Below the pieces are notes generated by a model. It saw only the letters and a program-made list of their open reading frames with translations. It did not search any database and had not been told where the DNA came from. Of a DNA stretch of 64,000 nucleotides, positions 56,189 to 64,000 are shown piece by piece. Source of the stretch: Glandiceps talaboti. Lineage: Eukaryota > Hemichordata > Enteropneusta > Spengelidae. Numbering within the stretch: the first letter of the stretch is position 1; each line of letters starts with the position of its first letter. Location of the stretch: positions 10,184,732 to 10,248,731 of the forward strand of contig NC_135561.1 in NCBI RefSeq assembly GCF_964340395.1. The letters run 5' to 3'. The position numbers were made by a program, and so were the translations under genes.

Positions 56189-59100
56189 CATGGTTAGACA
56201 AGAATACATAGTAATGCTAGAATTTCATTTCATTGGAAGGAAGAGAGATCTGGTGGACCTTCCCAAAGATACAGTGATACTTCGACAAATTGGACGAAGT
56301 CGATATGTACCTAACATTTCTCCTTTTCCTTTAAAATTGGAAACCTATCTGAGATTTGCTAACATCCCTTATGTGGTAAGTTGATATAGCTTTAGGTTGG
56401 CAGTTATAACAGCAAAAGTATTAATTAGTAATATGGAACGCCATACTTGATTTGTGTTTTTGTTGTACTATTAGGGTCAGAAGTGTTGAATTTTCATTCA
56501 TAAATTCAATTAAAACTATGATAAGTCATAGTAACAAGAAGGTACTTCAACTAATAACATTGATAGGAAACCCATGGCCCTGGGAGTGGATATGTGTGTT
56601 CAAATGCATCATCCAAACTGTCTGTTCATATTTCAGAGCGTACACGGCCTTGAGATGTCACCAAAAAACAAAACTCCATGGATTGAATTGAATGGGGAAA
56701 GCTTCTCTGATTCCGGTTTTATTATTGAGATGCTTAATGAAAGATTCAATGTAGATCTCAGCAAACATTTGAGTCCGTCAGAAAGAGCCACGGCTAGGGC
56801 CTTTGAGAAAATGGTAGAAGAAAATCTTTACTGGTTAGTATGATTGGAAAAAAAATACTATTATATTTTTTAAAAAGTATTATGTTATTTTGAACAAAAT
56901 TGGTATATCCCTCTGGAAAGGATTCAATCATTGACGCCCTCCACGACAGGATTATGCTAGCTAGTGAATATTATTACATGTGTAGTCAAAAAGTGGTACA
57001 AAACTTGCAAATAATAATGATGCATATTTATCAAACTCCCATCAACAATGGATTTGATGATCATACGTTGTACAAATATTACCTCTAGATTAGCCCTAAC
57101 TAAACTTTGCTACTTCGATTATAATACTTCTGAAGATCAACACCAAATGTAAAACAGATTTTGGTCGCACACATTGTAAGTTTTAATACTACATCCTTCT
57201 TGACTAATTAGATTTGATTACTATCTGAATCTTAAGGTGTAATTTCTTGTCTGTCATTTTACCGGTAGGACACTGGCGTATTATCGGTGGTTTGGAAAAA
57301 ATCCGCAAGTGCTATTGCTTATGCCTGAAATTCCCATTTTGACGTCGTTGGGGTTCAGGTTTTTCAGGCGTAGTCTTGGAAAAATGATGTACGGTCATGG
57401 AATGGGTCGTCATAGTGAGGAAGAGATATACAGCATAGCTGAAAAAGACATCAGGGCACTGTCTGTATTTCTAGGTAAGTGGTTTCTGTATTTGTAGTAG
57501 TCTAGATACGCCTTGTTGGGCGGCTCCATGCATCAGCCAATGCAACCTCTCTCTCAAAGAGATGAACGACTAGAGGGCAGCAGAAAACTCCGTATATTCT
57601 TAGTCTATTTCAGTATGTGTCATGTAGCGCCGAGGGAAGGCTGCAGTTTTCAATAGGAGAGTCTAGAAATTTAAATGTGATTTCTGTAAATGAAGTTTTG
57701 ATGTATGCATGAAGATGGGTGCATGGATAAAAGTGTCGGAAAATACACAGATAAATAATCGAGGGAAGGGGGTGTAGTCCAGAGTGTCAATCGAAGCTAA
57801 ATTTAAGTACATGTAGACCAAAGATGTGATATTCTGAATGTGAAATTTGCATAATGGGTACATTTGCATATATGTCACCAAGATATTGCGAGGTAGCAAA
57901 TTTTCCGTGATAAGCTTTCCGATAAGGTTCAAATTATTTTAGTCCCAAGCGAGCACCGCCCGGAGATGACTTATATACGTTGGTCCATTCAAATGTGCAT
58001 GTATGCATGCGTTCACCCTCATATATCTCCACCAACAAATAAACCTGGCACAAAGGTAACAATGTGAGACATACGCACATCACTTTATTTTACGACGAAC
58101 CAAATATGGCAAAACGGCAGCCATATTTGTTAAATTTCACAATATACAACGTAACTCTGGATCTATAATGCATACCTACACCCATATTATCAAATAAGAG
58201 CTCTGTTTTAAGACCTTGCCCTTTGACCTTGAACGTTTTCTTCACGCTTTCTTTTTATATTTTGACATTTGACTTTGACATCCATATTCAAGGTCAAATA
58301 GCAGATTTGTCAATAAATTATGAAGTTTTGTGTCTCGAGACCCCATTCAAATTTGCGCCATAACTTTGCCATATAATTAACACCAGTTGCATTTATTATG
58401 TATTCAATGAAGGCTTGTCTCTGTATTATTCGACCTTCCTTGTCCAGACCCATTTAGAACTATTGATAATTGTGTCAGTTTTGATAGTTATTACGATTCA
58501 AATGTAATACTAGTGGATTACTGTAAACATTTTGCATTCCAGGGGACAAGAAGTTTATGTTTGGTGACGAACCCTGTCAGGAGGACTGTGCCATATTTGG
58601 ACAACTTGCACAGGTTGTTTGGCAACTTTCTGGTTCTCCTCAAGAAGTACTTGTGAAAGGTAAACGTGTTAGACTAGATTAGTTGCTAGTCAACTACTTC
58701 TAATCCTCTTTTCTTGGTACCACGTGAGTATTTGTCATTAGTACATAGTGACTCTTCATACTCATATTCATGGGAGTTAGTGTATAATAATACTAATCAA
58801 AAATAGTTGTGGAACGAGGATAAAGCATAGAAAGAAACTGTAATAGAAAACATGTTACTTTAGTTTCGTATGATATTGATAGGTTTTGATAATTTCGATT
58901 ACTGGTAACAAAGACGAGAAACATAAAATTTACCCTAGCATGAAATAGAATTTTTATATAGTGTTCATGAAACCTGAAACCACATGACTGTATTTTTGAT
59001 TATTTGGTTAAATTGCGACACTCATACTGTGAATTTTTTAACGGAAAATGTCTGTACACCGTGAATATAAAAGTTCCAATTACATCATCGTATTTCCTTG

Positions 59101-59790
59101 TTATGACTCTTTCTTTCCGAATACATTACTGTGGAGTTTTTTCTAATTTCACTCTACCATTTACGCCAATATGTTAATTATACCGAGTGATTTTCAACAA
59201 GCAAATAAAATAAATGTTCATTGTAATTACGCCATTTTTTTCGTCAGACTGTGCGACCGTCATTTATCATAGTTTCGATGTCGAGATCTACCGTTTTGAC
59301 GACCAAAAATGATTCATTTGATTGTGATGATAAAGATAGGTGTTGATGCTAAGATATTATTCCACAACCCTTTTCTTCGTTCAGAAAAAAAGGACGTTGA
59401 CAACACGGGGACTTGTTACAACAAGTCGAAAGAGGCGTGGTGACAAAGCCCTTCTGGCAGAAGTATTTTGAGTTGGATGAAAAAAAAAATTTTTATGGAA
59501 TGATATTACAATAAATCATAACATAAATTAGCAAAAATCTGGCAAGTTTTCAGGAAAACAGGTATAATTCAACATTTTTTGGTGAGCGTGTTTTACTTGA
59601 TCTATGTGAAATATAATTACAGATGTTGTTATAATTTCTTTCAGGTGATTGCAAGAATCTTGAAGGCTATTGCTGTAGGATGAGGGAACGGTTCTGGCCT
59701 GACTGGGAACAATGCATCATGGGAGATCAAAAGTTGCAGAGTTTCAATTCTTATCCTGACTCAGATCCAACGTTATGGAAGGAAAAATAA
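54652..59790 (+). CDS. failed axon connections (FAXC)-like protein, copy C
   Basis: Exons 54652-54734, 56246-56375, 56637-56833, 57269-57474, 58543-58659 and 59645-59790 (879 nt, 292 aa). N-terminal membrane helix (MKRKLVWTAGALTVAAVSFI), then [102 protein letters not shown] and [15 protein letters not shown]. Closest to copy D: introns also align, with shared blocks in intron 4. The exon 2 acceptor sits in purine-rich sequence (GGAAGAG|AGATC) but is fixed by the 130-nt family length and by copy D. A hAT-like MITE lies in intron 1 and a CA repeat about 60 nt before exon 2. A LINE fragment begins 30 nt after the stop and supplies an AATAAA at 60169. Confidence 0.88.
55056..55282. mobile_element. 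hAT-like MITE with 8-nt target-site duplication
   Basis: Terminal inverted repeats of about 37 nt (55056-55092 and 55246-55282, ends CACAGGGGCGTGTAATATTT) are almost perfect. Exact 8-nt direct repeats CACTGCAC flank them at 55048-55055 and 55283-55290. At 227 nt with no transposase it is non-autonomous. An 8-nt duplication and CAGGGG-type ends fit the hAT superfamily. Confidence 0.85.
56132..56188. repeat. CA microsatellite
   Basis: About 28 CA units in intron 1 of FAXC-C, 58 nt before exon 2. Confidence 0.95.
58665..59030. repeat. segment shared with the FAXC-B 3' flank
   Basis: Counterpart of 52855-53260. In copy C it begins right after the exon 5 donor. Confidence 0.7.
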
Positions 59791-59820
59791 AATGGGCATG
59801 ACGTAGCCGAATATACTCCA

Positions 59821-60160
59821 CAAAGACAACTCAGCTCTTCCTTCGATTCTCGTCTTCTGTGTGTTCCAAGGGTTTCTACGCAAACTTTTGGCGAGAGACA
59901 TTTCTCTCACATTGGCCCTACATCATGGAACAATCTCCCTTTTGATCTCCGCCACTCCAAGTCTCTTACATCCGTCCTCCGATTTCTCAAGACCTGTCTC
60001 TTTAACATTATTAGTCTCAGCCTTCTCCAATTGCCTTGTATCCATTGTCTGTGAATCCACTTTTCATCTTACAGTAACTTTCTTTCCATTTACCTCTGTA
60101 CCTTGAGTTCTTCTTGCAGAGATTGCGCCCTCTGTAAATCTACTTATTATTGTTATTATC
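59821..60160 (+). mobile_element. 3' end of a second LINE type (CR1/Jockey-like)
   Basis: An open frame 59821-60054 reads VPRVSTQTFGERHFSHIGPT, then SWNNLPFDLRHSKSLTSVLR and FLKTCLF. This is the conserved C-terminus of many CR1, Jockey or I-type LINE reverse transcriptases. A GCGCCCTCTGTAAATCTACT ending with TTATTATTGTTATTAT follows. Only the last ~80 codons and 3' UTR remain. It abuts the FAXC-C stop. Confidence 0.75.
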
Positions 60161-60168
60161 AAAATACG

Positions 60169-60174
60169 AATAAA
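60169..60174 (+). terminator. AATAAA, possible FAXC-C polyadenylation signal
   Basis: The first well-placed AATAAA after the FAXC-C stop apart from one overlapping the stop; it lies just after the LINE fragment. Confidence 0.4.
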
Positions 60175-60679
60175 AATTTGATCTTATATACTATCGAATA
60201 TTATTACATTTTTTATCAGTGAAAGGCCTATGTATAACCTATATAGACCTGTAGCACGCCTACCAGATGACTACATGTACTAAGCACAACTAATTACTTT
60301 CAAGAAAAATAGCGCAGGAAGAAAATTATTATAGTTAAATGTTTACAACAGGTAAAGTAAGAATATTTTAAAAGGTTTTTTTTTGGTTTTTGGCTCATTA
60401 TTATGTAACGTCTATGAGTTGTTCCATGTATAAGTTTGTGAAGGAGAAAACGATGAGTAAAGTCCTTTTTAGAGGTTTTATTGTTGTTTAACAATGCTCA
60501 AGGTTTAAGGTCAGGTGTCATTTAAAGTGCCTTCAACTGTCTGCCAGAATAAAGTGTCTGCTGGAAGTGGCCCTAGCTTCAACTTTTGACCCAAAACACA
60601 CATCTGTGATGCGATCATTTTGTTTTGAACAATTTCCCAACTAGACACCCAAAGTAATATAGCCACCAAATATCACATG

Positions 60680-60714
60680 CCCCCCACCCCCCCCCCCCCC
60701 CCCACACACACACA
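60680..60714. repeat. poly-C/CA low-complexity tract
   Basis: C-rich run with one A, followed by CACACA, in the FAXC-C to FAXC-D spacer. The rest of the spacer (60175-60866) shows no exon. Confidence 0.9.
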
Positions 60715-60866
60715 TTTCTCCCCAGGTCCCTCCTGCCGTAAATTCTGATCCCAGCCCTTGTCTGTATTCTAGTAGTCAGACAGCACTCAATGAGAAGCCT
60801 CGTTACGGTTGAAGAACACTACTTATCTTTACAACCTTCAGGACACTCTGAGTACACTATACACAC

Positions 60867-60954
60867 CTGACCCTTGACCCAGTGAACTTAATCTGTGTAT
60901 ATATTGGTGTCACAGTCCGTCGCCATTAATTTTCTTAGTCTGCAGCCGTATACG
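60867..60954 (+). promoter_or_regulatory. conserved FAXC 5' leader block, third
   Basis: CTGACCCTTGACCCAGTGAA, TATATTGGTGTCACAGTC and CGCCATTAATTTTCTTAGTC before the ATG at 60955. Nearly identical to the two blocks upstream of the copy C first exons. Confidence 0.55.
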
Positions 60955-63260
60955 ATGATCCAATTGTTATGGACTGTCGGTGCAGTTATTGTAGCTGGTG
61001 TTTCGTTCATTGGAATCCGTAAACTCTTACCTAGGTAATTCCATGTATTTCACTTATAGCCTTGCGATCAGCCGGCAGCCTTAAGGCACGCGGTGAGCTA
61101 ATAATGAGCACCCCCTCTTGATCCATACATGTGTACATGTACATGTACATACAAACTTCCAGGTTAGTTACATGGTGTTGAAAGGCACAGACTAGTAGCA
61201 GTGCCATACATACACGATACATGCATGTCTGTAGTCTGGGACCAAGAATCACATTATTAAAGAATGAGCACTCAAAGAACAGTCATGTATGCACTGTTAT
61301 TATATGAGTAATAGTAACATTAGAATTGCTGTAGTGTTAATGAAGGTTTTCTGTAGCCCTATAGTATAACTTCAAGGTAAATTTAGGTCATAACGGATAC
61401 CTTACGTGACATGAAACAAACTCGTTTGTGATACTACACCCAGTATGACGATGTTGCACTCTACGTACATCATTACATACAAATCCCTAGGTTAGCTGCA
61501 ACTAGAGCGTGTTTTTTTATAAAATCTTCTGTGAGGTACAATAACTTTCTCGAAATATCGTACACCGTGAATAGTATTGCATGACCTATAGGTAAAGGTA
61601 TTTTTCGAAGCAGTAAACACGATAAATCAAACCGCACCCAAAAACCAGCGCCCTCTTTGTTGACCACGATTTCAATCTCTTTCTCAATGTACTGCGTATG
61701 TGTCCACACAATTCTAATTATTGGAATTTTAAGTTTTCAGTGAATATATACTGTGGTTGTCTATCGAAAAATGACACTTCACTTACATCTAGTACAATTT
61801 TAACATGGTGACAGATTCAAAACAATTTTAGCTCAAGATTGAAATTTGCCACTGTACACTACCTACTATACAGATAATATTGACCACTAATTAACAAATA
61901 CAGTGTCTATTAAAAGTAATAACCAATTTTTAGAAAATTATATCTTTGGTTACTTTACAAAACAATTGCCCTAGCTATAGTACTAGTACAGTATCGCTGA
62001 ATAACAAAGTACATCAAATACTGTAAAGATGAACCAGGTGAGATTTAAAAGATCATTCTAAAGTTTCTGGGTTTAGGGCTGACTTAACAAGTTTTCACAT
62101 TGCCATACACACGACGTGATTAGTCGTAGAATGCACAGTAATGCTAGAATTTCATTTGAAGGAAGAGAAATCTGGTGGACCTTCCCAAAGATACAGTGAT
62201 ACTGCGTCAAATTGGACGAGGTCGATATGCGCCCAGCCTTTCTCCTTTTCCTTTGAAATTGGAAACATATCTGAGATTTGCTAACATCCCTTATGTGGTA
62301 AGTTGGTAGTTTTTGGTTTCCATGGCAACAAAGTACTTGATTTGAGATTGTGTTGTACTGTTAGGGTTAGACTTTTTATTCAAAAATTTGTTGAACAATG
62401 AAAAGTCAGTAAAAAGGAGGTGCTTCAACTAATACAGTAATAACATTACTATTGACAGAAATGTCGTCAGGGGAGTAGATATATGTGTTCAAATGCTTCA
62501 TCCAAATTGTCTGTTCATGTTTCAGAGCGCACACGGCCTTGAGATGTCACCAAAAAACAAAACTCCATGGATTCAATTAAATGGGGAAATCTTCAGTGAT
62601 TCCGGTTTTATTATTGAGATGCTTAATGAAAGATTCAATGTAGATCTCAGTAAACATTTGAGTCCGTCAGAAAGAGCCACGGCTAGGGCCTTTGAGAAAA
62701 TGGTAGAAGAAAATTTTGTATGGTTAGTATGATTGAAAGAATTCAACCATTGATGCCCTCGACGACAGGATTATGCTAGCTAGTGAATGTTGTTAAATGT
62801 GTATAGTCAAACAGTGGTACAGAAGTTGCAGATAATAATGGTGTATGCCGTTTATCAAACTCCCCTCAACAATGGATTTCGTGACCATACGCTGTACAAT
62901 TATCACCCGTCGATTATTCTGTAGATCAACACCGAATATAAAACATTTTAGTCGCACCCATGTAAGTTTTAACACAGCATCCTTCTTGATTAAATAGAGT
63001 TGATGACTATCTGAATACTGAGATGTAATTTCTTGTCTGTCATTTTACCGGTAGGACACTGGCGCATTATCGGTGGTTGGGCAAAAATCCGAATGTGCTA
63101 TCGCTTCTGCCTCAAATTCCTATTTTGACGTCGTTAGTGTTCAGGTATGCAAGGCGTAGCACTAGGCAATTGATGTACGGTCATGGAATGGGTCGTCATA
63201 GCGAGGATGAGATATACAGCATAGCTGAAAAAGACATCAGGGCACTGTCTGTAATTCTAG
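60955..63260 (+). CDS. failed axon connections (FAXC)-like protein, copy D (3' end outside window)
   Basis: Exons 60955-61034, 62168-62297, 62526-62722 and 63055-63260; exons 5 and 6 should lie beyond 64000, since intron 4 of copy C is about 1.07 kb. Residues: [83 protein letters not shown] and [19 protein letters not shown]. Exon lengths equal copy C except exon 1, which is one codon shorter. Intron 4 shares long blocks with copy C, so C and D arose by a recent duplication. Confidence 0.86.
61523..61660 (-). repeat. dispersed repeat R1, copy d (inverted)
   Basis: The reverse complement contains GAGGGCGCTGGTTTTTGG, TTTACCTATAGGTCATGC, ACGGTGTACGATATT and AAGTTATTGTACC, in the same order as copies a and c. 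Lies in intron 1 of FAXC-D. Confidence 0.6.
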
Positions 63261-63841
63261 GTAAGTCCACTGCTTTCTGTAGTAGTCACATACGTCTTGT
63301 CAGGTGCCGCCATGGATCGGCCAATGCAACCTCTCTCAATTACAGAATCGAAGAACGAGCGAAGAGGGCGGCAGAAAACTCCCGATATTGCAGGCTATTT
63401 CATCAATTACCGTGTCACGAGTTAGCGCCGAGGGAAGACTGCAGTTTTCAATAGGAGAGCCTAGTAATTTTAATGCAATTTTCTGTAAATGACGTTCTGA
63501 TGTATGCATGAAGATGGGTACATGCCTCGGATAGAAAAGTGTTAGAAAACACACAAATAAATGATCGAGGGAAGGGGACGTATCAGAGTATATCAATCGC
63601 AGTTACATTTATTTCTATTTAAAGAGTACATAAAGACCAAAAAAGGTGATAAATCGGTACATATAATAATCTGAAGGTAAAATTAACATTTTGGAAAATT
63701 TGCAACATGCCGAAATATTTGGAGGTAGTGAATTTTCAGTGATAAGCATCCTAATAAGGTTCAAATGTTTTAGTTAGCAGGCACCGCGCGCCTGGAAGGG
63801 ACTTGTATATGTCGTTGGGTTTCGCCTGTGCGTCCAAACGT

Positions 63842-63882
63842 GAATGCATGTATGTATGTATGTATGTATGTATGTATGTATG
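63842..63882. repeat. TGTA/TATG microsatellite
   Basis: About ten tetranucleotide units in intron 4 of FAXC-D. Confidence 0.9.
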
Positions 63883-64000
63883 CGGTCGACACCCTTACAT
63901 CTTCACCAACCGATTTCAACCAAACCTAGTGCAAACGTAACATATAGTATGTGAAATATACGCACATCACTTTATTTTATGATCGAACGAAACATGATCA

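Overview
This window is AT-rich eukaryotic (animal) DNA. Genes are split by many GT-AG introns, intergenic space is long, microsatellites are abundant, and there are LINE, SINE and MITE insertions. The gene content (peroxisomal acyl-CoA oxidase, failed-axon-connections/metaxin-like proteins, a secreted propeller-type membrane protein) and the repeats suggest a marine invertebrate, perhaps a non-vertebrate deuterostome or a lophotrochozoan. The species cannot be fixed from the sequence alone.

Layout: (1) 92-6232, plus strand: the 3' exons of a large gene that starts outside the window. It ends in a lysine-rich CaaX-type tail (CVII), and a possible alternative last exon would replace the CaaX box with a basic, NLS-like tail. 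(2) About 6.9-20.2 kb, minus strand: a ~6-7 kb tandem segmental duplication. Each unit carries one gene for a signal-peptide, propeller-like ectodomain, short stalk and single-TM protein. The paralogues have a near-identical core but strongly diverged outer repeats. Unit 2 has gained a tRNA-derived SINE that unit 1 lacks. (3) 21.6-23.9 kb, minus strand: a membrane-anchored SGNH/GDSL-like hydrolase whose expected nucleophile serine is alanine. (4) 27.2-35.4 kb, plus strand: a complete 14-exon acyl-CoA oxidase 1 gene (661 aa, peroxisomal SKL end), with a decayed copy of its first exon at 37.0 kb. (5) 37.5-64 kb, plus strand: a tandem array of failed axon connections (FAXC)-like genes. Copies A and C look complete, copy B lacks exon 4 here, an extra first exon precedes copy C, and copy D runs off the window. 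An L1-like LINE lies in copy B, a hAT-like MITE in intron 1 of copy C, and a second LINE 3' fragment directly abuts the stop of copy C.

The exon models were built by hand from splice sites, phase continuity and paralogue comparison. All coding totals are multiples of three: ACOX1 1986 nt, FAXC-A 882 nt, FAXC-C 879 nt, propeller genes 1104 and 1221 nt. The genes do not form one pathway. Local duplication is the theme that ties the window together.
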